64,000 nucleotides of DNA from Ailurus styani (GCA_002007465.1 LNAC01000338.1:364233-428232), one strand, 5' to 3'; shown: positions 29,601 to 44,600, counted from the first letter of the stretch. Notes: a model not told the origin generated them from the sequence alone. Program-made: numbers and translations.

Positions 29601-32600
29601 AGTGTGAGAGACGGAGCGCTGGAGGTGCAGACGATAGTGGGTGAGAGGGGGCCCACCGTGGAGGTTGAGCAGACAGCATTTGCTGACCAGACATGGAATT
29701 TAGGAGGGAAAAGAGGATTCAAAAGTAACACTAACGGTCTCTGGGCAGCACTGGAAGGACACAGACGCCATCAACTGAGAAGGGAAAGCTTCCAGGAAGA
29801 GAAGCGCTGGGGTAAAATCAGGAGTACGGCTGGGGGCATATTTAGCTTGCAGTGGTGATCAGACTTCCAACTGGAAAAGTCTCACATCCTGTTCACATAC
29901 AAATCACACCCACATCGGTATGCAGCCAGAGCTCTGAGGATGAATTCTGGCTGAGCAGATTTGAGCACCATCAGTACATGGAGGTGTTTAAAGCTACATG
30001 ACAGTAAGAGACCGGCCAGGGAGTAAGAGCAGACAGCGAGGGAAGGCATCCTGGAACTAGGTCGCGACGCACGGAATTGTTGAGAGGGAGGGAAGACGGG
30101 GCTGAGCAGGAACATAGGAGAAGTCCTATGGGAGGTCCCACAAGCCAAGTCAAACAGTTTCAAGAATGGGGGAGTGATAAACCACATTAAATACTGCTAA
30201 ACTGTCAAGTAAAAAGACAATGAAGTTGACCTTGAACTCAGTAAGGTGCAAATGTGGAAGAGCTAGCTGTTTTGGTGGCATGGGAAGAGGATACAAGACT
30301 GACTGGAGCAGGCTCAAGACCAAATGGAAGGAAAGAACATACGAACAGTAAGAATAAACTCTCTCAAAAGAAGCCAAAGATAGGAGAGTGGAGGTGGGTA
30401 TGGGTCAAGGGAGTTGTTTTTGTTGTTCTTCTTTCCCTACGAGACAGGATATCCTCTAATATATTTGATGCTGTGGTGAATGATCCACCGAGAGGAGAGC
30501 TGTTAACGTAGGAGGACAGTTGCAGAAGGAATCCGCCCCCCACGCCCCAACATTTACTACACAGCAGGTAGTGAATATGGTATTCTGAACCTAGCTTTTT
30601 GTACTAAACAATGTAACCTGGCAATTCATCTAGTTGGTCTATGCAGATCTGCCTCATACTTTTTAATGGCTATACAGTGTTCCATTCCACAGACGTACCA
30701 GACGCAGCAAGCCAGAGATTGGTGTTCAGCTTTTTAGAAGCTGCTAAACTAGTGGCTGGGGATGCTTAATTTATTTGATTAAAACTTCCAAACACACAAA
30801 AAATAGAGAAGAGTCTAATGAAGCTCCTTCGGGATTCAACTATAATCCAGATATTGCCACACCGGTCTGACCTATCACTTTTTTTGCTCAAACGTTTTAA
30901 AGCATAAGCCGGATGATTCACAGACCTGTACCCCTAGGGCAAATAATAAAATAAAAATAAAGCATATCTCAGACATGTAATTCCACTTCTGAAGACTTTG
31001 CTACAGATCTCTGAAAATGTGGACATTTTTACAGAACCACAGTTCGCACACTTTAAAAAATAAATTAATAATCTCTTGGTTTAATATTCATTTTTTTTCA
31101 AATTCCAAATGGTCTCTAAAAATGTTTAATAGGTTTCAGACTCCAAAAAGGATTCAAAGAATGTTCCCTTAGTCTAATGCAGGTTCCTTCCGCCCCAGGG
31201 CAGGTATGGGCTTATGACCGTACGACTATATGTCTAAAAATATCTTTGTTGTCTTTCCACTTGACGGACCCTTTGCATGACTAACTTCTGAGCTGGAAAT
31301 CCGTTTCCCTCAGAATCTTCAGAGCACTACTCCATTTGTGTATCCTATAATGCTACTGAATAGGATGGGGCTTTTCTTATTCCTCGTCTGTATAGGATTT
31401 TATCTCTAGAAGCTTCAGAGCCTTCGCTTTACCCCGATCATCTAAAATTTCAGGATGATATGCCACCATGTGGGAATTTTTCATTCACTGTGTCAGAGTC
31501 CCATTAATCTAGACACCAAAGTCCCTTAGTCTGACATTTCTCTTAGATTCCTTCTTTGACCATGCTGTCCTCTTTGTTTTCTGTTCTCTTTTTGGAACTC
31601 CTATTACTATGACTTTAGATGGATTGCTCCTTACATTTTTTATCTCTTCTCTTGTATTTACTGTCTTTTATTCTATTCTGTCCTGCTTTCTGGGAGATTT
31701 CTTACCTTTAACCCTTTTATTTTTTCAACGTGGACAACCATAGTCTTAATTTCCAGGAGCTCTTGCTCATTCTCCGATCTTTTCTCCTGACCTCCTGTGT
31801 GGTATGAATGCAAGATCTTCTCATAGCTCACACAGTGTTTACAAAGTTTTATTCTACTGCTACTGGCTGTTTTTCTGATTTTTAATTTTCATACTGGAGG
31901 CTTTCCTCATTGGTCTAGAGATCCTTGGTTGTCTACTTTAAATTTTTAATATGGTACTTTTTAAATGTGCACAAAATAATAACGAGCTCCCCCATGTGCC
32001 CATCACCTGACTTCAATAATTTAAAAAATGTTGGCAAAATACTTATAACCTATTCCTCTTCTCCTCTACACATACCTCTCTAAAGTTTGGGGTTTTGTTG
32101 GGTTGGGGATTTGTTTTGTTTCGGAGTTGTGTGTTTTTTTGTTTTTTGGGTTTTATTTTTTTGTTCTTTTGTTTTGTTTTTGGTATCTGCTCTTTTTTAA
32201 ACAGTTCAGCACTAATCAGGAATGCTGTGCACATGACTGAGGCTTGCTTACTGGAGACCTCACTTGTGTGTGATTCACTAGGGCAGCAAGTCTTTTCCTT
32301 AAGTGAACCCGACTGTCCACACATGGAGATCTTTTTTTTCCCCAGAGTCATTCAGCTTCTTCAGAAAATAAAGTCCTGTCTTTCACCCAGGCAGCCAGTA
32401 TCCGAGTACAAATATGTACATCAGCAAAGGAGAGGACAGTTCCTTTCATGAACGTTCAGCCTCTATGCCTCTCACCATGGCTCTACACCACACCTCATGC
32501 CTCCAACTCCCAAGACTCTCTAAGGCTGGCAGGGGTAACTCATCGCTCTTCCTCTTGGCTTTCCCCCTAAACATACCCGCACTTCAAGTATAGGCTTGCC

Positions 32601-35600
32601 CCCCGAGTGACAGGAGGGACACTATCCCCATCTCCTAAAGAAGAGGAATGGGAGATGCAGCCCAGTGCTGAGGAGCAAATACAGGTTTCACCCTAAGTTA
32701 CAAAGATAACCAAGAGAGGAATTAAAGTCAATAAAATATATTATGAGGAAGAAGAAAAGAGTAGGAACTGGACCAAATCCTCATCTGTAGCCGGGAGGAA
32801 AATAACGCAAAATACGTGACATGCATAAATCAAAAAACAGCAATATAATTTTTGTTTTGTTTTTTTCTGTTTTTGTTTTTTGTTTGTTTGTTTTACTTAC
32901 AGAAATGAAGGCAACCACCAGAAGAAGGAAAAGTGGAAACCATGAAAGTGAGTGCCTACGAGAAGCAGGTGAGGGACTCTCACTTTTCAGGAGGAGCCTG
33001 GATGTGCTACCTGAAGCTTTGCTCCACGTTCATGTATTTCTTTGATACAGTTTTTTCTTTTAACTTAACAGAAGCATATCAGAGAAAGGGGAAATTCTTT
33101 AATGTTTCCCCATTGTACTTAGGATAAAGACCTAGATCATTTAGCCAGCTGGTAAGTCTGTTAAAAACAACAAAAAGCTCTTCTGACAATTATGAACACA
33201 TGTTCAAGTAGTACAATCCCTAGCAGACCAATTCAAAGACTCACTGTGACTGGAACATCTTATAAAAAAGATGATGATTAAACAGAGAAACCAGACAGAA
33301 GAGAATGTACTTTATGATACTAGACTCTTGACTGATAGTTAGCTGGCGGATAGGGGACAGGTTTCCCAGAAGAAGTTTAAATCCTCCTAAGATTTATTCA
33401 AAAATTACTTCAGCGTTTTATTTATTTTTTTTTCCAGGAATGCAAGTTTCTTCCCAGAAGGAGGCTGTAAATTACATCATTAAAAAAGGTTTTGTCACAT
33501 ATTGGCTTGGGACAATTTTTTCTTTTATAAGTCTCCAACAATGGAAATATTCTAGATCTTTGATGTTTAATACAGAAGCCAGTCACACGTGGCTACTGAG
33601 CACTTGAAGCTGGTTAATGTGAACGAGGAACTAAAGTTTTAATTTTATTTAATTCTAATTTAAATTCAAATAAGTACATGTGGCTACAGACTACCACAGT
33701 AGACAAGTGCATTCTAGACTCATGACTCCTACTAGCTTCTTATACTAAGCTCTCCCCTGTGCATTCCAGCCACTCTGGCCCACTCTCATTTCCTAAAACA
33801 CACATGCTTGCTCCTGTCTTAGGGCCTTTGCGCCTGTGGTCTCTTCTTCCTAGAATGTTCTACCCTCTCCTATTCCCCCAACTTCTTCACCTGGTTAACT
33901 ACTGCTTCTCCTTCGCTACCTTATCTGCTTGTTTGCTCACTCCTTTATCGTTAATTTTTTGTCATTCCACCACTACCATCCCAACCCACCCACCAGGCAG
34001 AATACAAGCTCCATTAGAGCAAGTTTCTACTCACCTTGCCCATCTCTGTATTCCCACGACCTAAAGACAACGCTGCCTGACCCACCGTAGACAGTATCTA
34101 CTGAATGCCTTCTCATGATTTTAACTGTCCTCACAGAGACTCCCAATATCTACTATAGTCCCAATCTTGCCACTGCAATTTAGTTTCACGTTTCTAACAA
34201 GCCCCATGAGCATTTCTACTTAAAAGCTACTGTCCACACATTAACTATTATTATCCGCACTCTGTTGCCAGTTTAACATTCAGAAAGCTTGGCTTTATCG
34301 GTGTCATAACTCCAAACAAAGAAACCTTCAAAGAAATCCAAAAGAAAAGCCAATTTTGAGGCAAGAGTGGACACATTGTACATACTCCAACTTTCTTGGG
34401 TCCTTTATAAACCAATACAAAGAGAAACCAAATGGAAATTTCTCTGCAAGGACACAAAATGAGAAAGCGAATCTTACCACGAGTTCAAAAATGTCCATGA
34501 AGACAGAATGTCCCTTAGGGGTTTTCTCATTCAGACTGGCAGGAGACCAGATCCAATAGAAGTAAGTACCATCTGAAGAAAGGTGCACAGTGCTCATGGT
34601 GCTGCCAACAGGGAGATGATTGGCTGGCATTGGCACCATCTGGCACACCTGGACATTAAAGGGAAGAAAACTTCATTAGTGTGACATACAACTTCTGATT
34701 AATTCTATCAGTTCATCACTAATGCTATTAAGTTCAAGATCAGAATTCAGTAGGCTTCCTGGTCAAAACTGCTATCTCTAAGAGATGAAAATTACATGAA
34801 AAAATATACAAATCCATTCAATGGGCCATGCAACAGATAAAAGAGGCTAAAAGTATCCGAATTTGCTAAACATGTGTTTTATCGAATATTAAAAACAAAG
34901 CTTTAGAGAAATAGTACTTGCTGAAATGTCCTAAGTTTTCCTTAGTAAGAATTTCAGACTATTAATTATATTTAAAAGGACAGGGACTATATCTTATTTA
35001 CTTTTACATCCCAACACCTAACTCAGAGTCTGACTCAATTGTTCAGTAAATATGGAAGGAAGTGAAAAAGAGGGGAGAAGGAAGACAAGAGGAGAGGTAG
35101 AGAAGGGAGAGAAGGGGAAAGAAGAAAACAAGCAAAGGCACATGACCCTAACCCAGCACACGCAGGCTTAGTGAGATGCACCAAGTCCCTTGGGAGGAAA
35201 AAAAACAAACCTCAATTCTCTGTATCAGACACAGAGGCATGTGTTTCTAATACTAACCATCCTTCAGTTTCAGTATAACAAATGAGCTTTGCAACATTTC
35301 ACATTAAATGTGTAGTTACATACTCATTTTTACTGCAAGAGAAAAGCCCTTAAAATGAGAGAAAATGGGAACCCAAAAAACTGCTGACTAGGTTTTTCAA
35401 AAATGCTGTGGGTAGGAGCAGAACTGAAAATCCCCAAATAAAAATAATTAGAGAAGGTCAGATGACTTCAGGAACAGCGAGAACCACTTTCGGTTACTTC
35501 ATCTCTCGGGGTGAGTCACTCATTTTCCTAAGGTTACTTTTGACCCTTGAACTCATTTCATATAAACTTTTTTCCAGGCTTATTTTTGTCTATTTCAAAA

Positions 35601-38600
35601 GTTAAAAAGTAATGTAGTTGCTGTAACCACACTTTGAAACTTGTAGTGCCAGGAAATCTAGAAAGTTGACAGCTACTGATTGGCCTAAGTTACCCCCAAA
35701 TTGCTCCAATGCACATCACCTACTTAGTGAAAACACGGTTTTCTTGGACAAAACTGAAGTTTTCGCAACAAAACAGAGGAAATGGACATTACCTCAAATA
35801 AAAACCATGTCCCCAAATTTAACAACTGTTTAATTCCCAGGCTTATAATTCTACTTCAAATAAACATAGGACATATTCTCATCTGTCCCATTAATAATAA
35901 AAAATGAAGTCAAGGGGCGCCTGGGTGACGGTTAGGTGTCTGCCTTCAGCTCAGGTCCTGGGATCAAGCCCCGCATTGGGCTCCCTGCTCTGCGGAGAAC
36001 CTGCTTCTCCCTCTCCCTGCCGCTCCCCCTGCTTGTGCTGTCAAATAAAATCTTAAAAAAAAAAAAAAAAAGAACTGAATGGGGCATCTCTTTGTCAGCT
36101 TGTTCTTTTTATTCATCGAACAATTATTAAGCAGCTACTGTGTGCTTTGGAGATACGACAGTGAATAAGACACAGTTCCTGTTCACCAGGAAAGGTATAG
36201 TTGAGTGACAGACTTCCACTGCAGTCCTGCATGGGACGGCACCCAGGGCATTCATTCCACAGACGGGAACTCTAACCGGGCAATTCATCTTTGGTTGAAA
36301 GGCAGAAAGGAGTAACGTAAAAAGCTCGAACTCTAATGCTGAGAACCATGGCTTCAAGTTCTTATGCTCCCATTATGGTGCGGCCTCGGGAAAGTCCCAT
36401 AACATGGGAGCCTCATTCTTTCATTCAACAATAAAAGCCTCCGAGTGCTTACAATATGCCTAGCCTCAGCTGCCTTGTCTGTAAGATAAAACTGCCATCG
36501 TTCTACCTCACAGACGGAAGTGTATGTAAATTGCCTAGACCAGGGCCCAGCACAGAGACACTGATAAAGGACAGTTACTACTATCATCACCAATCAAATG
36601 CTAGGCACCATACTACATTCTAAGCACACAAAGATAGGCAAGACAGGTCCAGACTTAAAGGGATGCAGGGTAGTGGGGAAGAGACAAGAGCAGGTGAATG
36701 CAGCGTAATGCAGCAAGCTCTGGCATAGAGTGCTATGTTTGGAAGCACTAAAGATGAGCTCTGAATCCCTAACACATAATGATTTTATCCAAACTCATTT
36801 CAGGGCTCCCATTACCACAGAAAGGCTGTTTAAAGCAAATCAAATAAGGAAATGATACCTTCCAAAAATAGATCTGGCAAAAGAAAAAAAAAAAGGCAGC
36901 TAGTGCGTATACCATCTTTGACTCTCCAGAATTTTTTTTGATCATAAAAATTTGTTGATGGCCTTAGAAACTCTTAGAGAGCACATTCACGCAGATTATG
37001 TGTGTGTGGGGGGGAACTCTAAGATATCAGAGAAAAAAAACAGAATGTCTAAATAGTGACAATTAAAAGGATGCCCCTATGACAGGAAACTATATCAGTG
37101 GTGCTCTTATTCCTTCTGATGAGGTCAGCAACTTCCCTTACTGTCTCCAAAATATAAAAAGACAATGTCTTGGTTTTCTTTTTACCTGAAGGGTATTCTG
37201 GTCAATGACCTGGAAAAGGGAGTGAGGTTTATTATCAAAAGAAACAGGCCGGTGGAGAAGAATGCCACTGCCAAAAGCTACCCATCCTGGTTCCAGCTCT
37301 TCATTCCGGCAGTACACAAAACCTCTGCAGAGAGAAAAAAATAATAATAAATAAATAAATAAATAAAATATATATGTATATACAGGCTGAGTAGCCAGGC
37401 AGTATTTGAAACCACACAATGTGCTACAATAGACATTTTCCACCTAATTTTTTTAAAGTGACTAAGTATGCAAAATATCTAAAGGAAAATATATTACATT
37501 AATATTTTGCAACTGACAAACTATAGCACATATTAATTTTCCACAACAAATTAGAGAGGATATATATATCTCTCTCAAACTGTGGTTTCTTTTGGCAGCA
37601 ATTCACAGATCTTATATCCCAACTGCAAAGCACTGTTCATCCAATGCGAAATCCAAGTACAAAAAGACTTAACTAGAAAAATGCCCATTCATCATGATGG
37701 AGAAGTCACTAATATTATAGTAATTCTGATCGCAGAGGAATTTCTGGCTAGAAACCATGACCTGAGGGCTACCAAGCTCTTTAGAGTCAAAACAAAGCCG
37801 AAATGCACTAAGAGAACAAGAAGTCTACTAATCCAAGAAAACCGAATTACATGAAGTTTTTCAGACTTATTTAGTTACTACTCAGTCTTGGGGGGCAGGG
37901 GGAGGGAGTATGCCTCCCAGGTATCTTCTTCATAGAGATTTATATAAGGAAGGAAATGTTCCAGCCAAATCATTCAGCAAGTTCCATGCAACTGACCTGA
38001 GAGTACCATGTAATCCAGACCCCAATTTGCTTACTCCTCTTCCAACTGAGTTAGTAGTATACAGGTAAAGACCATCTGCCGTGAGACAGCGCCCCAAGTC
38101 AGCATCTGAAATCGTTTTTTCACAGGTAAATTATATACATGATTTTTCTAGTGAAATTCTAAAGTGCTTTTTCTAGTGAAAAAGCCATTAGGAGGTGGGG
38201 TGAGAGATAATCTCCCACCTCTAAAATAAGTGCTTCATTGTGACTTCCAGGAAAGACAGCTCCAACCCCCAAAATCAAACATCCAAAAATGCATGTAGGA
38301 TCAGGAACCAAGATCAGCGGAAAAGGTCAGATAGATAAATAGCAGAACCTGGTTCTGCCTGCCAAAAGTTTTCTTTTTTGAATAGCAAAAATGTCAAATT
38401 TATGCGTTCTTAATCCTAATCTGAAATGACTATGACTACAGTACTTTCACTAATGATTCTATATTTAAAATGTGTGAGTTTTTAAGAGTTTTGGGCACTT
38501 ATTAGTTGACCTTGGGCCTTTTCGAACTTCAGTTTCTTCATCCATAAGATGAGGATAATATGTACCTCAATAGTCACTGTGATGGTTAAATGAGGTAACG

Positions 38601-41600
38601 CAAGTAAGCACCCATATGCTCTCTGCTACAAAACCAAAGCTCCAAAAATGGCAAATGATATTACATTGAAATACCAAATACATGGAACTAAGATCTGCTT
38701 CTATGGACTTCCCATCCAGCCACTATGTTTCCCCTTAGCTATCTCCTCTGCCAGCTAAAACAGTGTCATTCTAGAGAACGATTAAATGGTTTACTAACTT
38801 ACCTTCTAAAGAATCGGTCTTAAGAAAGCTTGTAAAATTTTTGGTATTTTCATAACCATTTCACTACGTTTGACTACCGCTTGTCATATTAAAGGAAACC
38901 CATACCACAGCATTCATGTTAGCAAGTATGTTACTAAGAATTCAGTCTACTAATCCAAGACGACTGGAACTTTAACTGTTTTTTGAGCAATCAGTAACTG
39001 TGAGTAATCATTTCTAAAATATTAATTTCCCTCATATTTTAACCTGACACATAAATATCCATTTATTCACCTTTCTTTAGATTGAGGCTCAAGGCCTTCT
39101 GAGAAGTCTGATAAGGGGTGGGAGTGAAAGGGACAGATTAAACAATATTGGCCCCGAGTTGATACTTGCTGAAGCTGAGTGACAAGTACATAGAGTTGAC
39201 TAAAGCATTCTCTCAACCTCTGTATCTGTCGAATGTTTCTATATTAAAAATAAGATTACTTTTTATTTTTAAGATTTTATATATTATTTATTTGACACAC
39301 AGAGAAAGAGATCACAAGTAGGCAGAGAGGCAGGCAGAGAGAGGAGGAAGCAGACTCCCTGCTGAGCAGAGAGCCCGATGCGGGCCTCGATCCCAGGACC
39401 CTGAGATCATGATCTGAGCTGAAGGCAGAGGCTTTAACCCACTGAACCACCCAGGTGCCCCGAAAATAAGATTACTTTTTAAAATGTAAGAAAAATATTC
39501 TCAGGGCACCTGGGTGGCTCAGTGGGTTAAGCATCTGCCCTCAGCTCAGGTCATGACCCCTGAGTCCCGGGGATCAGGGATCGAGCCCCACATAGGCTCT
39601 CTGCTCAGTGGGGAGCCTGCTTCTCCCTCTGCCCCTCCCCCTACTTGTGCTCTCTTGCTCTCTTCTCTCTCTCAAATAAATGAAATCTTAAAAAAAAAAA
39701 AAAAAAAAATAATTCTGTGTGGAAGCAAAACTAAAGGTACAAGAGAGTGAAAAACAAGTAGATGAGCTTAACACCATCATCCTCAGTAAGAAACTACTCC
39801 AAGGGGAGTGCCTGGGTGGCTCAGTGGGTTAAAGCCTCTGTCTTCAGCTCAGGTCATGATCTCAGGGTCCTGGGATCGAGTCCCACATCGGGCTCTCCGC
39901 TCAGCAGAGGGCCTGCTTCCTCTTCTCTCTCTGCCTATCTGCCTACTCGTGATCTCTGTCAAATAAATAAATAAAAATCTTTAAAAAAAAAAAACAAATG
40001 GACATTGGGGAGGGTTTGTGCTATGTTGAGTGCTGTGAAAAGTGTAAGCCTGATGATTCACAGACCTGAACCCCTGGGGCAAATAAAAAAAAATTAACAA
40101 CAAAAAACAAAAGACAAACTACTCCAAGGGAGATATTAAAGGAAGTAAAAGGGAGACAACAAAGGGGTTTTGGTTTTGTTTGAAAATGTCAATTTCAGCC
40201 TATGACGTTTAAGAACTTCTTGAGTATTGCAGGCTTTTTTGCTTCTCCCACAGACTTTAGTTGCGTCATATCCAAAAGTCTCACCAGTTCCTCTCACCAG
40301 CTCGTGTGACTATTTGTTACAACAGTGGACACAAAAAGACACAGGCCTTGGGATGAAAGGTATACAGGCGGCCTCTGCTTAGACTGCACCCCATGCCCTT
40401 CTGGTTGCCCCAGAAGTCTGCCCCCATCAAGGGTTCTAAATGAAAGCGTGGGCAGAGTAGGCTCTGAATCCCATACCTAATTAACATCCATTTCTTAAGA
40501 GATTCACTTTGAGTCTTTCTAGAAGAAAACCGAATGTTTTAGAAACAATTTCCTGGGGTGTTTTAAATTCCTATTTCATCAGTTATGTAATGTTTAATGA
40601 TATAATCATGATAGCAGTTACAACAGCAAACAGGTTCACGAGCAGGGTGGACTCCTGGCAAGCCTGCAACTCCGCAGGTGGGAGCGGCAGCACGCACACG
40701 GCCCAGAAGTGGCTGGCCTGCCGGGCCGTGGCACCACTCGGTACGTCTACCACCCAAGATGGAGAGGCCTCCTCCATCCCACAGGTCAGGCAAGTGAAGG
40801 TCAATTAAGAGAGCTGCTGCCATTTTCACAGAAATCAGAATGAACCGACATGGAATACTTGTGAAAACGTATCTCCTTCAACAAAATGATCTGGATTAAA
40901 ATGTTTTTACTTGATTCATGCTCCTTTGAACAATCTCTTTTTCATTTTTGGTTTTTAGGGTGGGAGGGTTCATCAAAACACTCCTAATAAATTACTAAAG
41001 GAAACAGCATCAGGCTTAGGCAGCAAGACCTGATATTCTGTTTATAGATATAAAAATTCAACTTGAGGCTCCCAGGCTCAAACACAAATACCCAGGAGTA
41101 TTACTTAAGTAATTCATGCCTCATTGGCTAAAGTATATGGATGATACCTTTTCCTTGTGATAGCAAAACCTATCCATTTTCTTACCTCACTGAGTATCAG
41201 CTTTTACACTTTTACTGATAAAGCAGACAATGAACATACTGTATAGGAACCTAGAGCTTTTAATTAGAAGGAACACAGTTCTATCTAAATCATTTGCCAC
41301 AGTGATCTAAAACCACTCTCTTCACGTCTTCAATTCAATCACAGGAGCAAAAACCCCTACGTTACCTTTATTTTCAGAACTGGAGCCAGTGTTGCTATCT
41401 GGTGCAGGCAACATGTCTTCATACCCCCATGATACTATGTGTTTGCCACCGAGCAAACAGGAGGGGGATCCAGGCCCCCCTTCCAAAAGCAAGAGCCTAA
41501 AAATGAGGAGATGGGAGAATCATAAAGCCACGGAGATCATCCATTTCAGCGAGAAAATGAAAGTCATCGTACAGATCAGACAACTAAAATAGCTTTATGC

Positions 41601-44600
41601 AAATATATGTCTGGAAAAAATATTTGCGTTTTTAAATTTAGAAATTACAAAGCAGTGCTTACAGAAAGGTCATAATAAAAGTACAACTATGTGTAAAATG
41701 TATAGGTTTTATATACGTGTGGGATGCATAGGGTATGAATTAGGAGGCACATATATCAAAACATTGAGTGGTTATCTTTTGATGATTATGAATGATTTTC
41801 AGTTTCTCCTTTACACCTTAACAAATCTTAAAATCTATGATAATTCGTTATAAGCTATTATATTTTTTTAAAAACCCACAAAATAAAAATGAGAATTAGC
41901 ATACTCTAGGAACACTCTGAATGAAGATGACACAAACAAAATTCTTAAGATGAATATGACAATATACTTATTTTAAAATATCAATCTTTCATTGATGAGT
42001 TTAGCAATTTACCTATTAAAAGGCTTTATCCACAAATCTCCCTTATTTGGGGAGGTGGATAAGGATCCGAAGTGATAGCTTACCTATATAGTACATCGGC
42101 TACGGGCAGGGACCCCAGATCAGTCTGTTTCTGTAACAGATGGACCGTATGGACAAAAGTTTTCAATGATCCCCTAAAGATAAAAGGGGGGGGACAGAAA
42201 ATTGTCAAAATTGAAAAGCCAAACAACAAGGTTAATTTTATCAACTACACGAGAGGGTTCCAAAAGAGGTCTATCTGCTTCCGCCAATCAGAAGACCTGT
42301 TGTACCAAATATACTAGATTCTTACAGATTACCCCTGGCTCATACAAAAAGTTACTAGGTGAACAGCATCAATTATGCCAATTAGGATGTTCTCCCGGCA
42401 TTTGCAAAGGTAAATAATTTTCTCTCAAAATAAAGGTTCAAAACCTAAGGCTCAAACACAAAAAACATGTAGTTATTATGCTTCAGTACCATTTCATGAA
42501 GTCGTTTTCTAGTCTAGAGGAGGGAGAGAGGGAGAGAAAGAAGCCTGACTCGGGGCCTGATCTCAGGACCCGGAGATCATAACCTGAGCTGAAGGCAGAT
42601 GCCTAACTGACTGAACCACCCAGGCACCCCTAAGCTCATCCATTTCACATAACATCTCCCCAAACTCCATCACATTAAATACGACTGCGAAGGGATACAT
42701 TCAAATAATATCTATATTTTTTATTAAGTCTACCCCTAGTGTGGTACCCTCAAACTCACAAGCCCAAGATCAAGGTCACACACTTTACTCACTGAGCCAG
42801 CCAGGAGCCCCTGAAATAAGTATTTTGTGCTTAGAGGGGTGTTCCTTCTGCTTCCCTTGCCACGAAGTATGTGACTATAATTGCTTGCAGAGCTCACCAC
42901 TACCCAATTTACTTTTGGTTCCCAAGGCTTAAGATTCTGCGAAATCTAGAATATGGTCAACAGGATCTAAAAGAAGGTAGTTTTAAGATGCACAGGACTT
43001 ACCTGGCCATATCCCAAGTATAAATCACCACACTTCCTGAACTAAATGAGCTCCTGTATCAGATAGGCTGACTTCAGATCGCTGCCTTATTCTCTCAGCC
43101 AAGGTTTTAATTGCTAGGTATCATATGCCTCAACCCCAAAAGACATGGAATACCTGACACTGGACTGAGTAGGCTGGAAGTCCTCTTAATTGCCCCTTTC
43201 ACTACTTCTGGTGTTCACAGAATCAAAACCAAAGAATAGAAAGCAGGAAGGCCGCAGATAGGGTCTAAAAGCTCAAGTTGGGAGTCAGGCCACTCACCAT
43301 CTGTACCATCTCAACCCTATCACCTAATTCCTATGGGTTTTGCTTCATCTGTCCAATAGTGCTATCTCTGTGGCATGCAGGGAGGCTAAAATAAAGGTAA
43401 AATAAAGGGGCAAAAGCACACTGGAACTCTTAGGACCATTAAACCAACTCTAAGGTATTATTACCTGCCAGACTGAATCACACTTTCAGAATAAAATTCA
43501 AACTCCTTCCACAGCTCCTAAGCCCCTACAATGACCTGAGCCCTGCCAAGCTCCTCTCCTGCCCCTTTTCTCTACTATTGCATTCCAGCTCCCAGGTTAC
43601 TTTGCTGTCTGCCTCAGCTACCCAAGCACAAAAAGATCTCTATCAAAAGATCCTGGTATGTCTTCTTATAAATGAACAGCCCTCTGAAGTTATCTTATTC
43701 AGGTCAACTTCGCAATTTGAGGGACCAACCATCTTGCTCACTGTTGTATACTCAGTGCCTAGAAGAGTACCTTGCACATGGTAAGTGAGCAGTAATTATT
43801 TACAAAGTGAATCACCCTGAGTCCATTCAACTGTAAAGTGTGAAACCACACATCACTATACTCTTTAAGAATCAGCAAGGTTCCTGGCAAAGACACTTAA
43901 TTGGTTGAATAAACATATTCAAAAAATTTTTTTGAAATTATCTTTGAAAGCAATCTCAAAAGTTCAATAATGTCAATATGTCAATAACTTCATTAAAGTA
44001 GATGACCAACTGAAAAGCTTAAGACTTCTGATGTAAACAAAGTCCAGAATGAGGTGACAGTATTAGCAATACAATACAGGAATCACCTTTAAATACAAAA
44101 CAAAAAACACCAAGAAGAAAATAAAAACATTCATTTCAACATTTCTGAATGGAATTTGGAATCTCAAGTACATGAAACAATTTCAGTAATATCAGACTGA
44201 ATGTGGGCACAATAAGTTTTTTGATTCCATGTTCAATAAATAAAAATGTTTAAAACTAGGTCAATGATTATTCCTAACATTCCAAATCCATCTAAAGACA
44301 ATCCTACCTAAAAGCAAATTTTCGGGATGCCTGGGTGGTTCAGTTGGTTAAGTGTCTGATTCTTTATTTTGGCTCAGGTCATGATCTCAGGGTCAAGGGA
44401 TTGAGTCCTATGTTAGGCTCCACGCTCAGCAAAGAGTTTCCCTCTGCTTGAGAGTTTCCGTCTCCCTTTGTCCCTCCCTCTGTTGATGGTCTCGCTCTCT
44501 AAATATTTTTTAAAAAAAATTTTTTCTTTTTAATAATTTTCTCAAAATGGGATTTTTAAAAAAGATTTAGGGGCACCTGGGTGGTTCAGTCGGGTAAGCA

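Larger units (their letters stand above)
21726..34477 (-). other. HECTD4 intron between exons 6 and 7 (12.75 kb)
   Basis: Dominated by L2 and L1 relics with SINEs clustered at 26-29.4 kb. 22080-23330, 25170-25970, 27030-27430 and 32430-33540 hold nothing I recognise. 31200-31830 looks like a very old LINE/LTR internal sequence. No in-phase exon is needed here because exon 6 ends and exon 7 starts in phase 0. Confidence 0.55.
38106..41365 (-). other. HECTD4 intron between exons 3 and 4 (3.3 kb)
   Basis: Holds MIR, three SINEs, the chimeric SINE-L1 unit and a GC-rich block at 40640-40800. 38620-39240 and 40820-41365 show nothing I recognise. Confidence 0.6.

Noticed and set aside
32043..32451. 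Overlapping open frames of 102 and 118 codons on opposite strands
   Set aside because: Caused by T/G-rich low complexity that lacks stop codons.
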